Origin: Desulfonema magnum | GTDB lineage: Bacteria; Desulfobacterota; Desulfobacteria; Desulfobacterales; 4be13 | Reading direction: 5' to 3' | Assembly: GCF_017377395.1 (NCBI RefSeq) | Contig: NZ_CP061800.1 | Span: 2,790,001 to 2,854,000 of the forward strand | DNA: 64,000 nt | Shown here: positions 42,407-52,974 of the stretch, piece after piece | Position numbering within the stretch: position 1 is the first letter of the stretch | Layout: every line of letters begins with the position of its first letter | Notes under the pieces: generated by a model | Database searches by the model: none | What the model was told of the DNA's origin: nothing | Seen by the model: the letters and a program-made list of their open reading frames with translations, nothing else | Translations under genes and position numbers: made by a program

Positions 42407-43654
42407 TTTTTGTTCTATCTTTTGGACAAGCCTGTTTAACGTTTCCCTGGCATCGTCAAAATTGTAGGTATCAGCCTGTTGTATCAGTTCCTGAAACAAC
42501 GCGCCGGTTTCCGGGTCGAAGCGATCAGGGGAAAAACAGGATTTGATTTCCGCAAGGCAGCATTCTGATTCGACCGGATCAGATTCCTGAAGGCTTTTTC
42601 GAAGTTTTCGAAAAAAAACAGAGAGATTTGATATATCAAATACTTTATTTCCGATTTCAGCGGATTTGGTAATATCATCTTCAGTGTGAGTTAAAACAGG
42701 TATCTTTTTACAAGACACCATTACCTGTTCAAGGGCTTTTTCCACCGGGTATAATAAATCCAGTATTTGTTCTGTATTTTTATTGCGACATGCCTCCTCC
42801 AGAATTTTTGCGGCCTTGCAGAGTTCCGTTGCCGAAATAGTAGCGGCGGACCCTTTCAAAGCGTGAGCTTTTATTAAAGCAGTCTCAAATTCCTTTTTTT
42901 CAATGAGGTTGCGAAAATCTCGGACAAAATTTTTTCTATCCTTGCAAAAAAATGAAAGAATATCCAAATAGAGTTCCCAAGAACCATCGAGTCGTTTCAG
43001 GCCCTTACGAATATCCAGACCTGGCAGGGAATCCGGAATTTGTAATTCCGGGTGTCTTAAAAAGTCAGCCGGAATTTGGATATCATTTTTTGCTTCATAT
43101 TCCGTACGCCGCTCATACTCAGAATTTTCTTTTTTTCGAAATTTTTCTTCCGTATTAATTTTATTTGTAATATTGATTGCAACTCCTCCGAGAAGAAAAG
43201 GCTTTCCATGCTTGAAAATGGGAAATTTAGAGGTAAGATAATGTTGTATTTCATCTTTGACAGTTAAAACTTCCACGGTATTTAAAGCTTTTCCTTTTGA
43301 CATCACAATGTTATCATTACCTTTCAAACGTTTTGCTAATTCCGGGGGCCAGAGTTCTTCATCTGTTTTGCCAATGCAATCAGCCGGATAAACATTAAGC
43401 ATTTTTTTATGGGCTTCATTGCAATAAAGATAACGTCCGCTATGATCCTTCATAAAGGCCAGGGCAGGCAGATATTTCATAAATGAATAAAAAATTTTCC
43501 TGCACTCATGCAGTACCAGCTCAGTCCGTCTGCGTCTGGCGGTCTCTTCTCTTAATTCTTTCTTTAGCTTCGCCTGTTCAGCGGACTGCTTATCAAGTTG
43601 TTTCTTTAAATCAGCTATCCAAAGATGTAGCTGGTTGTTCCCAACATTATTCAT
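42401..43654 (-). CDS. PAS-Hpt phosphotransfer protein
   Basis: A 417-residue protein. An N-terminal coiled coil (about 8-45) is followed by a PAS domain (about 50-165: FMKYLPALAFMKDHSGRYLY, IGKTDEELWP, then GGVAINITN). A linker leads to an Hpt domain (about 205-310) with phospho-accepting His in IKAHALKGSAATIS. No kinase core or receiver is present, so it must receive phosphate from another protein. The LPGLDIRKGLKRLDGSWELY segment before Hpt matches the two hybrid kinases upstream, so it looks like a cut-down paralogue serving the same relay. The stop lies in a heptanucleotide array. Confidence 0.9.
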   Translation of the reverse strand: MNNVGNNQLHLWIADLKKQLDKQSAEQAKLKKELREETARRRRTELVLHECRKIFYSFMKYLPALAFMKDHSGRYLYCNEAHKKMLNVYPADCIGKTDEELWPPELAKRLKGNDNIVMSKGKALNTVEVLTVKDEIQHYLTSKFPIFKHGKPFLLGGVAINITNKINTEEKFRKKENSEYERRTEYEAKNDIQIPADFLRHPELQIPDSLPGLDIRKGLKRLDGSWELYLDILSFFCKDRKNFVRDFRNLIEKKEFETALIKAHALKGSAATISATELCKAAKILEEACRNKNTEQILDLLYPVEKALEQVMVSCKKIPVLTHTEDDITKSAEIGNKVFDISNLSVFFRKLRKSLQESDPVESECCLAEIKSCFSPDRFDPETGALFQELIQQADTYNFDDARETLNRLVQKIEQKN

Positions 43655-44112
43655 TATTTTGTCCTCACCTGAATATTGATCAGAGATATTTTTTTCAAGT
43701 AAGCCGCAAAAATCAACAGATCAGATTGTTCAGGGCTTTTTCGGATTTAAGCCGGTAATGACAGGAGAAGCATCGTCAGGTGCGGAACCCGATACCTGTT
43801 TTTTGTATTTGTTCTGTCAATTCTTAATTTTCAATTGATTTTTTTTGTAATTGCTGATTTCTTCGGATATTTCAATTCTGGTTCAGGACTGTCTGAGGCA
43901 AAGTTGAGCCTGATTTTTTTAAGACAGCCCTCCTGATTATTATAAGGGAGTAAAGCTTATGAGGCATTTGTTCGGCTTTTCAATCCGTTTGCATGTTATT
44001 TTCTGTTTCCGTCATAACGAAATTGATATGCAAATTTGTCATTTTTTGAAATGATCATAATTTAATATATGTTACTTTTCTTTGAAATTAAAATCAAGCC
44101 ATTCTTTTTATT

Positions 44113-44306
44113 CGATGATCAAGTTTTTTGACCCGATTCGGACGAAAAGCCTGTCATTCCTGCAAAAGCAGGAATCCGTTTTCCGCAGATTTTACGAATC
44201 CGGAGACAGTGGATTCCTGTTTTCGCAGGCTTCGGCGTAAGTTCAGACCTCGACGAGTTTAGTCAGGTCGTCGAACGGAATGACAGAAAAAAATTTGATT
44301 ATCGAG
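44113..44306. repeat. dispersed CGATGATCAAGTTTTTTG element in a 920-bp gap
   Basis: TCGATGATCAAGTTTTTTGA ... AAAAAATTTGATTATCGAGT with an inner CCTGTCATTCCTGCAAAAGC palindrome; a larger form of 22727-22820. No gene is seen in 43655-44578. Confidence 0.8.
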
Positions 44307-44521
44307 TTTGAGGAAGCAAAATTAACACTTTTCCGGTCTTATCAAAAATCGTAATCTCTGATCTGCACTTTCATCAATTTGGATTCAGAAACATCAGAGG
44401 TAAAGCAGACTCTGATATTTTTACAGCAAGATTTCGATTCCGTCGGTTCGAAGTCCTTATGTCATTTTACAAAATTTTAAAACAGCTCGCTGACATATTT
44501 TGAAAAACATCTCCGAGTGTC

Positions 44522-44588
44522 CCATAGTTTCAAGTTTCAAGTTCCGAGTTTCAAGTTTCGAGTTTCAAGTTTCAAGTTTCAAGTTTCA
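44522..44588. repeat. heptanucleotide array AGTTTCA/AGTTCCG at the end of the hybrid kinase
   Basis: Nine 7-nt units; the kinase's last codons (Phe-Glu-Thr) and its stop are read from the complement GAAACTTGA. Confidence 0.88.
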
Positions 44589-47500
44589 AATCTTTGAGAA
44601 ATTTTGCTTAATGTGTGCCTGGCATCGTCAAAATTATAATCTTTAATCAGCTTTTCCAAATCGTCCCATTCTGTTTCACAGCTGCCTGATGTGAAACAGG
44701 CACTGATCTTTTTAAAACAGTGTTCCGATTCTACAGGATCAAAGTCCTCAAGGTATTTGTCTAGCTCCTGAAGCATTTCCCGGATATCTTTGTGGGAGAC
44801 CTCTTTTACTGGCACTTGCTTGCTGCTCTCAGTTTTGACAGCATTCGCAGAATCCTTTTCGGTCACGGAAAAAACAGATATTTTTTCAAAAGCTTCTCTC
44901 ACTTGTAAAAGAGCATCTTTCACAGGTGGCAGTTTTTTAAGTATTATTTCTCTGTCCTCAGCTTTGCATGCCTCTTCCAGCACTTTTGCGACAGTTCTGA
45001 GGTTGATAGCTGAGACATTGCCTGCTGCTCCTTTTAAACCATGGGCTTTCAGTCTGGCATTTTCAAAATCTTTTTTCTCAATAAGCTTGTGAAACTCTTG
45101 GATAAAGTTTTTATGTATATTACAAAAATCACTGAGAATGTCCGCATAAATCTCCCATGCCCCTCCGAGCCGGTCCACGCCTTCTTTGATATCAATACCG
45201 GGAAAGATCGGAAATTGGAAGTCGGAAGCCGGAAGCCGGATATCAGATTTTTTGTTTATTTCAACATTTCTCAATTGTGGAATATTTCTTCTCAGTACAG
45301 CAAACAATTCTTTGTGATCAATAGGTTTTGCGATATAATCATTCATTCCGGCTTTAAGACATTTTTCCCGGTCCCCGGTCATAGCATGGGCTGTCATGGC
45401 GATAATAGGAATAGGAAGCCTTTTGAAACTTGAAACTTGAAACTGGTTCCGAGTTCCGAGTTCCGAGTTCCCAGCTTCCTCTTCCCACTTCCGAATTGCT
45501 TTTGTGGCTTTTATTCCGTCCATTTCAGGCATTTGGATATCCATAAACACGGCATCATAATTTTTCTTTTTGACGGCTTCCACAGCTTCAAGACCGTTGA
45601 GTGCCGTATCTGCTGAAATACCAGACAGTTTCAGAATTTCAATGGCGACTCTCCGGTTCACAGGATGATCTTCAGCAAGCAGGATATGAATATCTGAAAA
45701 GGCTTCAAAACTGATGTCGCCGGTATTGATTCTGGCGCTGACTTCCTGGTAAGCGGCAATTTTGTATCCGAATATTTCCATAATGCTGTCAAAAAGTAAT
45801 GATCGTTTGACAGGTTTGATCAGACAGTTTTCAACACCGATTTCCATAGCCCGCTGAATCTCTTTTACTCCGCTAAAAGCGCTGATAATAATAATAGGGG
45901 GGGATTGACAGTTTTTTTAATTTTTTCCGAAGCAGTAAGGCCGTCCATGCCGGGAAGTCTCACATCCATGATAATGAGACTGAACGGCTCGTTATTCAGA
46001 GAGGTTTCGTACAAATGCAGACCTTCTTCGGCGGACCGAGCTGTTTGTGCCCGGAATCCGAAGGATTCAAGAGATCGTTTTAGAATTTGCAGGACAGTCA
46101 GATTATCATCAACAACAAGAACCTTTCTGTTTTTCAATTCGCATGGGACAAAGGGGTCATAAACAGATGTATCGGAAACCGATTTAAATTTGGCTGTAAA
46201 ATAAAAGGAACTGCCGGTTCCCGGCTCGCTTTCCACCCATATGTCACCATCCATCATATTAATAATTCTTTTGCATATCGCCAGACCAAGTCCTGTTCCG
46301 CCATATTTTCTCGTGACGGACCCGTCACCCTGAATAAAAGCGTCAAAAAGCTCATTCTGAATTTTCGGAGCAATACCGATACCGGTGTCCCGAACACAAA
46401 AGAGCAAATCAATTGTATCATGGGCAGAATATGATTTCTCTGACACCTGATTTTTTTTTTGAACTGAGATACATATTTCCCCCTTATCTGTAAATTTTAA
46501 TGCATTGGATGTCAAATTTACCAGTATCTGCCGCAGGCGCAATGGATCGGCAATCACCTGAAGGGGAACATCCAACGCCACATCCACGATCAGTTCAAGG
46601 TTTTTGACTGAAACTTCTCCGATAAACAAATCGCCAACCTCTTCGATAACATCCCTGATCAGAAACGGAATGGCTTCGAATTCGAGTTTGCCTGCTTCAA
46701 TTTTGGAAAAATCAAGAATATCATTGATAAGTCTGAGCAGGGCTCTGGCAGAAGTACGGATAATATTCAGGTATTCCATTTGTTTGCTGTTTGGCATGGC
46801 TCCTATGGCCAGTTCACAGGCACCGATAATACCGTTCATGGGGGTACGAATCTCGTGGCTCACATTGGCAAGAAATTCACTCTTTGTCTCACTCGCGGCT
46901 TCGGCTGTTTCTTTGGCAGTTTTCAGTTCTTCTTCTGAACGCTTTCTCAGTGTGACATCTCTTGCAATGCCTTGAAACCCGAACACATTTCCCTCATTAT
47001 CCTTCATTAGGGATATTGAGATGTCAACCTGCCTTTTTGTGCCGTCCTTTCTTATCACCTTAAAATCAATGTTGGCGGACTTGCCCGTGATATAGACTTT
47101 ATGAAAGGTTTTATATATTTTTTCAGCATCCTCACGATCCATGTATTTCTGATTATTCATTCCCATCAGCTCTTCCCTGGAAAATCCGGTGAGATCGCAC
47201 ATCGAATTATTGAAAAAAATCAGGTTACCCGAGATATCAACCTCATAGTAGCTGTCATTGATATTGTTAAGAATGGTTCGATATCTTTTTTCACTTTTAC
47301 GCAACGCAGAAGTCCTTTCCAGAACCCTTGTCTCCAACTCCTGTTTGGACTTTCTTAATGCTTTAAGTGCGTTATTTTTCGCATGCTGTATGCTGCCGAT
47401 CTTATCCATGATTCCCAGGGAAAGAGGGAATATCAGTATTAAAAAGCCGATCTGATAGCCCCATTCAGTGAAAAAATGATACGGTGTTATTGCATAAAAT

Positions 47501-48579
47501 CTGAACACAAACAGCATCGTTCCGATAAGAAAAACAGTCCACGAAACAGTATAAAAAAAAGCTGAAGGAAATCTTTTATATAAGGAAATTATGTTGCTCA
47601 GAATCATCATGGCGCATGAGATACCGATAAGGAAGAGAGAAACCCGGACCACATAAAAGTAATCTGTGAGAAAAGCTGCGACCATACCTAAGACATTGAG
47701 GCAGATCAGATATTGCATTATTTTATCAATATGCGGAAAAGAGTGTTTCGTATTCAGAAGGGCACGCGTAAACACAAGCGCCCATGCAATACATAAAAAT
47801 ACAAAAAAAGGATAACTTTTGTTGGCCCACCATACCGAATCCGGCCAGAGAAACTGCACAGCCATTCCGTTTTGAACCAGTGAAAACAGAAAAAAGCTTG
47901 ATATGAACAATATCATATACAGGTATGTTTTATCACGCAGGGAGAAAAAAATAAACGTATGGTAAAAGATAAGTGTGAACATTATACCATAGCAAAGCCA
48001 TAACATCGCCAGTTCATTCTCTTTTTTTTTGTCAAAAACTTTGGGCGCCCATCCTGTCAGCGGCATTACCAGAGAACCGTCGGACCTGATCTTCAGATAG
48101 TAAGTATGCGTTCCCGGCGGCTGATGTATGGGAAAGACAAATGTTCGGTAATTTAAAGCGCGTTTATGAAAAGGATGATGATCCCCTGTCTCAGTTATAC
48201 AATATCCCTTTTCCGAAGGGATATACAATGTCAGATAATCCACAGACGGATAACCATATTCAAGGTACCATAATATACAATGGTCGCTGTTATTTATGGT
48301 TTTTAATCTGAGCCAGTATGCTGACCGGCTGAATCCGAAATTGAGTTTGCCACTATTGGAATTTAAAAACATCGGCTCATATTTTTCAGAAGCGATTTGC
48401 TCAATATTAAGGGAATTGCTTTTATCTTCATAGTAATCCACATATTTTTCAAGCCGTTTTTTGGCAAAGTTGTCACTAATGGCAAGCTGATTTGCGGCAC
48501 CAGAGGAGACAATAGGAAATATCATAAGATAAAAAATAAGAATAAGGGTAGCATAAATGATTTTATAGTATTGTGCCAT
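44579..48579 (-). pseudogene. 7TMR-DISM hybrid histidine kinase with receivers and Hpt, split by a frameshift in a C7 run
   Basis: The first frame (48579-45865, 904 codons) has a signal peptide, a 7TMR-DISM extracellular domain (about 40-180), seven membrane segments (about 190-400), PAS (about 425-540), HisKA with His575 in FLANVSHEIRTPMNG, HATPase (GTGLGLAICKRI) and receiver 1 (LIIMDVRLPGMDG). After KKTVNPP it goes out of frame at the G7/C7 run (45897-45903). The next frame restores PIIIISAFSGVKEIQRAMEI then CLIKPVKRSLL and continues through receiver 2 (DAVFMDIQMPEMDG) and Hpt (KAHGLKGAAGNVS) to 44579. One base in the homopolymer accounts for the split: sequencing error or a phase-variable switch. 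Confidence 0.9.
45412..45476. repeat. heptanucleotide repeat inside receiver 2 of the first hybrid kinase
   Basis: TTGAAACTTGAAACTTGAAA then TTCCGAGTTCCGAGTTCCGA encode about 22 low-complexity residues (GNSELGTRNQFQVSSFKRLP) between the helix ending IRKWEEE and the strand PIIAMTA. Confidence 0.85.
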
Positions 48580-48903
48580 GTTTTTTCAAAATCTCATCAT
48601 AAATATTATTATGCTCTGATTTGGATTTTTCCAAGCAAATTTTTTGTAAAAAACTGTCAGAAACCCCAAATTAGCCCTTCCGGCCGAAAAATTGGCCGAG
48701 ACTGCTCCGGTTATGTGTTGCTTTAGCTAACAGGCAATTTTTATGCCAGAAAAAAACCTGAATCGGAACACCATAATTTCGTATTATTCATAGCTTGCTG
48801 CTATAAGAAGCCAAATTTTTCAACGTAGTTTTTCCGTTGTCCGGGGACCTGTAAAATTAAAGTTTAAAAACAGAAGATTATAAATATTCTGATTTCCCAT
48901 TTT

Positions 48904-51900
48904 TCAGCCCTGATGTCTAATTTTGCTTAATATCCTTATTGCGTTATCAAAATTATAAGCACTGATCTGATGTTCCAGATCATCCAGTTCTGCCTTGAAA
49001 CCCTCAGAGGAAACACAGGCTTTAATTTTTCTGAGGCAGAATTCTGATTCCACCGGATCGGATTTCTGAAGTGTTTTGTCAAGCTTTTTAAATAGTTCAG
49101 GGAGATGTGCCTGTGATATCTCCGGATCCGGTTCCTGTTGATCTGTTTTGGCTTCGACGGATTTTGGGCCGTCATCTTCTGTCCGCAATAATATATACAT
49201 TTTTTTAAAGGATTCTGTTACCTCTGAAAGTGCATCTTCCACAGGCACCAGCAAAGTCCGTATATGATCTTTGTCATTGGTGGCACACGCATTTTCCAGC
49301 ACTTTTGCCGCAATTCTGAGCTTTATGGCGGAAACATTACCAGCAGCGCCTTTTAAAGCATGCGCTTTTATTTTGGCAGCTTTAAAATCTTTGTTTTCAA
49401 TAAGTTCAAAAAATTCAGAGGCAAAATGCTTCTGGAAATTGCAAAAATCCTTGAGAATATCCGCATACAAACCCCAGGAGCCTCCCATGCGTTCCAAACC
49501 TTCTCCTGTATTCAGGCCGGGAAGCTTGGGAAGCTTGAAACTTGAAGCTTGAAGCTTGAAACTTGAATTTTCCTTGCCCTGTGTTTCACGGGCTTCATCC
49601 TTTATTTGAAGGTTTCTTCTCAGTGCGGCGAACAGCTCCTTGCGGTCAATGGGTTTGGATACATAATCATTCATTCCGGCTTTCAGACATCTTTCCCGGT
49701 CACCGGACATGGCGTGGGCAGTCATGGCAATGATAGGAGTTTGAAACTTGAAACTTGAAACTTGAGACTGGCTCTGGGTTTGAAACTTGAAACTTGAAAC
49801 TGGAAACTGGCTCTGGGTTTGAAACTTGAAACTTGAAACTGGAAACTGGCTCTGGGTTTGAAACTTGAAACTTGAAACTGGAAACTGGCTCTGAGTTTCG
49901 AATTTCGAGTTCCGAGTTCCGAGTTCCGAGTTCCGAGTTCCGAGTTCCGAGTTCCGAGTTTCGAGTTCCGAGTTCCGAGTTCCGAGTTTCGAGTTTCGAG
50001 TTTCGAGTTTCGAGTTTCGAGTTTCGAGTTTCGAGTTTCGAGTTTCGAGTTTCGAGTTTCGAGTTTCCCAGTTTCGAATGATCTTCGTGGCTTCAATTCC
50101 GTTCATCTCAGGCATTTGGACATCCATAAAAATGGCATCGTAGTTTTTTTTTCTGACAGCTTCTGTGGCTTCAAGACCGTTGACCGCCGTATCTACCAAA
50201 ATGCCGCTCGCTTCCAGTATCTCGGTGGCAACTCTCCGATTAATCGGATGATCCTCGACGAGCAGAACACTGACACCTGAAAACTCTTCGGGACTGATAA
50301 TATCCCTGTCGGTTTTCCGGGAAGAAACAGACGGGTATCCGAATATTTCCAAAATTGTCTCAAAAAGCAGAGATTGCTTAATGGGCTTGGTCAGATAGCT
50401 TTCAATGCCGACTTCTCCGGCACGTTGAATATCTTTCTTTCGGATGTAGCCGCTGATAATGATAATAGGCGGGGCTTTGATACGCGCATTCTGTTTGATT
50501 TTTTCCGAAGCGGCGATGCCATCCATCCCGGGAAGTTTGAAATCTATAAGAATCAGACCAAAATGTTCCCCGTCAATACTTTTTTCATACATAACCAGGG
50601 CCTCTTCGGCCGACTCTGCTGTTTCTGTCCGGCAGCCAAAGGATTTCAGAAACTGCTGTATGACCACCCGGGCGGCTGAATTATCCTCAACCAAAAGCAC
50701 TTTAAGATTTTTCAATTCATTCGGAACAACCGATTTATGAGCAGGCTCAGTGTATGTCCGCCTGACTTTGGCGGTAAAATAAAAGCAGCTGCCCGTGCCA
50801 GGAGTACTTTCCACCCATATTTTTCCGTCCATCAGTTTGACAATTTTTTTACATATTGCCAGACCCAGCCCTGTTCCGCCGTATTTCCTGCTGATGGAAC
50901 CGTCCGCCTGAATAAACGCGTCAAAAAGTTTGTCCTTAATTTCCGGTGCAATGCCGATACCAGTGTCCTGAACTGAAAAGAGAAGTTCAATCGTCTCCGT
51001 ATCGCTGCCGTCTTTCTGGGACAAAGGCTGATAACGGGAGGATGCTGCAAAGCGGTTTCGAATGGAAATACATATTTCACCCTTATCGGTAAATTTAAAC
51101 GCGTTGGATGTCAGATTCACCAGAACCTGGCGCAGGCGAAAGGGATCAGCAATAATCTGCTTTGGCACATCTGAAGCGATATTTACAATCAGCTCTGTGT
51201 CTTTTTCAGATATCTTCTCAAAAAAAATGTCGCAGACCTCCTCGACAACATCTCTGATAAAAAAAGGAACACGCTCAAAAGTGAGTTTTCCAGCTTCAAT
51301 TTTTGAAAAATCAAGAATATCATTGATAAGCCCCAGAAGAGACCTGGCAGAGGTACGGATAATATTCAGATATTCCCGCTGCTTACGGTTCGGATTGGTG
51401 CTGAACAGCAAATCACAGGTCCCCATAATGCCGTTCATGGGGGTGCGAATTTCATGGCTCATATTGGCGAGAAATTCACTCTTGGAAATGTTCGCAGCTT
51501 CGGCATCCCTGGCCAGTTTCTGAACATTTTTGATAGATTCTTCCAACTGGTGATTCACGGATTCAAGCTGGGCAGTCCGTTCGATCACCCGCTGTTCGAG
51601 TTCTTCATTCAGTTTGCGGATCTCTTCCTCAGCTTTGTATTTTTCAGTTGTATCCCGGATGGACTCAATTGCTCCCCAGATATTGCCTCGCTCGTCATAG
51701 AGTGCCGAAGCTGTCGCTGACAGCAGACGATTTTCACCTTTTACTGTGGGGCACCATGCCGACCCCTTGAGAATATCCCCATGCCCTTTGATGCTTACAT
51801 ATTTATGATTGTAGTTTTGAGAAATACCTTTTAATCCTTTCTCAAAGGCAATATCAATTAAAATAAAGCGATTTTTACCATAAAAAGGAAAAGCATATTG

Positions 51901-52974
51901 CATTCCCCCTTTTCCGATCATCTCCGTTCTCGGACACCCGGTCATTTTTTCCATGGCTTTGTTCCAAAAGACAACTTTTTTATCTTTGTCAACAATAAAT
52001 GTCGCATCAGGCAAAAATTCAATGATCGTTTCCAGTTTTCTGGTATTTTCCTGTAATTGTTCAATATGACGTTTCAGACGCTGTCGCATGGCTTCGAAAG
52101 TTGTCGCCAGCACCTTGGCCTCTCCCCAGCCTTTTATGCTGATTTTTTGTGACATATCTCCGGCGACCATTTCCCGGGCGGTTTCGGTAACATACTTTAA
52201 TGGCTTGATAATGATTTCCAGAATCACATAAATGATAATCAGAGCAACAGCAATGCCTCCGGCATTCCATACAATATTAAAAACCAGAACTTTCCGGGCA
52301 TTGTCCATGAATTGTCTGACAGGAATCTGGTATTCATAAATGACGCCTCCTATTTGTTTGCCGCTTATCTCATTATATATGGGGAAAACGTCGGTGACGA
52401 GGGATTCCTGGGAAACCGGGTCGGGATAACTTGGTAAAGAAAAATTTTTATGCGTTTCAGATGCTGACAATTTTTCGAAATAGGGTGTCCCGCTGAAATC
52501 AAAAAATTCCGGGGCAACTTTTCCGTTTTCCATTCTTATAAGTTCCTTGCCTTTTATGGAAACAATGGAAAGCGTCTGATAAGAAGAAAGCTGTAAATTT
52601 TTCATGTAATTTTCCAGATAAATCTGAATATCTTTTTTAAGAAAAGATGCCTCCTCTTCAAGATCAAGTCTGATATCCACAAGATACATGCGTAAGGAAG
52701 GGAGGTGTGCAATAAAGGTGATATCTGTTCTTCTTTTAATAATATGGTCATAAATTCTGTTTCTGGCGTTCTCCTTTGCCATAATATAATTGAACAGCAC
52801 TGCAATGATGCCTGATATGATAAAAGCAGGGATGATCCAAACCATAATCAGCGGTTTTAATCCCCAATTGCTCAGTCTTTTTTTCAGATATGAAAAAAGT
52901 CTTTTTTTTTCAGGAGCGTTATATGGATCATCTCTGCAAAAAGAGGCATTTTCTGTTTTTTTATGGTGTTCCAT
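48904..52974 (-). CDS. hybrid sensor histidine kinase with two receivers and Hpt
   Basis: A 1356-residue membrane kinase. TM1 is about 41-66, a periplasmic sensor about 67-230, TM2 about 233-262, then HAMP and PAS (about 310-430). HisKA has His507 in FLANMSHEIRTPMNG, and HATPase has GTGLGLAICKKI. Receiver 1 has LILIDFKLPGMDG, receiver 2 DAIFMDVQMPEMNG, and the C-terminal Hpt KAHALKGAAGNVS. Receiver 2 contains about 110 extra residues of repeats (NSKLETR units, then QSQFPVSSFKFQT units) between IRNWE and PIIAMTAHAM. The start overlaps the solute-binding-protein gene by 14 bp, so that protein is probably its ligand-sensing partner. Confidence 0.93.
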   Translation of the reverse strand: MEHHKKTENASFCRDDPYNAPEKKRLFSYLKKRLSNWGLKPLIMVWIIPAFIISGIIAVLFNYIMAKENARNRIYDHIIKRRTDITFIAHLPSLRMYLVDIRLDLEEEASFLKKDIQIYLENYMKNLQLSSYQTLSIVSIKGKELIRMENGKVAPEFFDFSGTPYFEKLSASETHKNFSLPSYPDPVSQESLVTDVFPIYNEISGKQIGGVIYEYQIPVRQFMDNARKVLVFNIVWNAGGIAVALIIIYVILEIIIKPLKYVTETAREMVAGDMSQKISIKGWGEAKVLATTFEAMRQRLKRHIEQLQENTRKLETIIEFLPDATFIVDKDKKVVFWNKAMEKMTGCPRTEMIGKGGMQYAFPFYGKNRFILIDIAFEKGLKGISQNYNHKYVSIKGHGDILKGSAWCPTVKGENRLLSATASALYDERGNIWGAIESIRDTTEKYKAEEEIRKLNEELEQRVIERTAQLESVNHQLEESIKNVQKLARDAEAANISKSEFLANMSHEIRTPMNGIMGTCDLLFSTNPNRKQREYLNIIRTSARSLLGLINDILDFSKIEAGKLTFERVPFFIRDVVEEVCDIFFEKISEKDTELIVNIASDVPKQIIADPFRLRQVLVNLTSNAFKFTDKGEICISIRNRFAASSRYQPLSQKDGSDTETIELLFSVQDTGIGIAPEIKDKLFDAFIQADGSISRKYGGTGLGLAICKKIVKLMDGKIWVESTPGTGSCFYFTAKVRRTYTEPAHKSVVPNELKNLKVLLVEDNSAARVVIQQFLKSFGCRTETAESAEEALVMYEKSIDGEHFGLILIDFKLPGMDGIAASEKIKQNARIKAPPIIIISGYIRKKDIQRAGEVGIESYLTKPIKQSLLFETILEIFGYPSVSSRKTDRDIISPEEFSGVSVLLVEDHPINRRVATEILEASGILVDTAVNGLEATEAVRKKNYDAIFMDVQMPEMNGIEATKIIRNWETRNSKLETRNSKLETRNSKLETRNSKLGTRNSELETRNSELGTRNSELGTRNSKFETQSQFPVSSFKFQTQSQFPVSSFKFQTQSQFPVSSFKFQTQSQSQVSSFKFQTPIIAMTAHAMSGDRERCLKAGMNDYVSKPIDRKELFAALRRNLQIKDEARETQGKENSSFKLQASSFKLPKLPGLNTGEGLERMGGSWGLYADILKDFCNFQKHFASEFFELIENKDFKAAKIKAHALKGAAGNVSAIKLRIAAKVLENACATNDKDHIRTLLVPVEDALSEVTESFKKMYILLRTEDDGPKSVEAKTDQQEPDPEISQAHLPELFKKLDKTLQKSDPVESEFCLRKIKACVSSEGFKAELDDLEHQISAYNFDNAIRILSKIRHQG
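49530..49566. repeat. heptanucleotide repeat in the receiver-Hpt linker
   Basis: AAGCTTGGGAAGCTTGAAAC and TTGAAGC units encode NSSFKLQASSFKLPK between receiver 2 and Hpt. The first kinase has a comparable GGAAGCC run at 45208-45240 in the same linker. Confidence 0.75.
49738..50068. repeat. heptanucleotide and 39-bp repeats inside receiver 2 of the second hybrid kinase
   Basis: About 23 units of CGAGTTT/CGAGTTC (49900-50066), with mixed order, next to four 39-bp units built from GAAACTT heptamers (49741-49895). Three heptamers make 7 codons, so the insert stays in frame as NSKLETR/NSELGTR repeats. Confidence 0.95.

Noticed and set aside
42125-42439. 104-codon frame of INYQLSI repeats
   Set aside because: Pure translation of the ATTATCA array.
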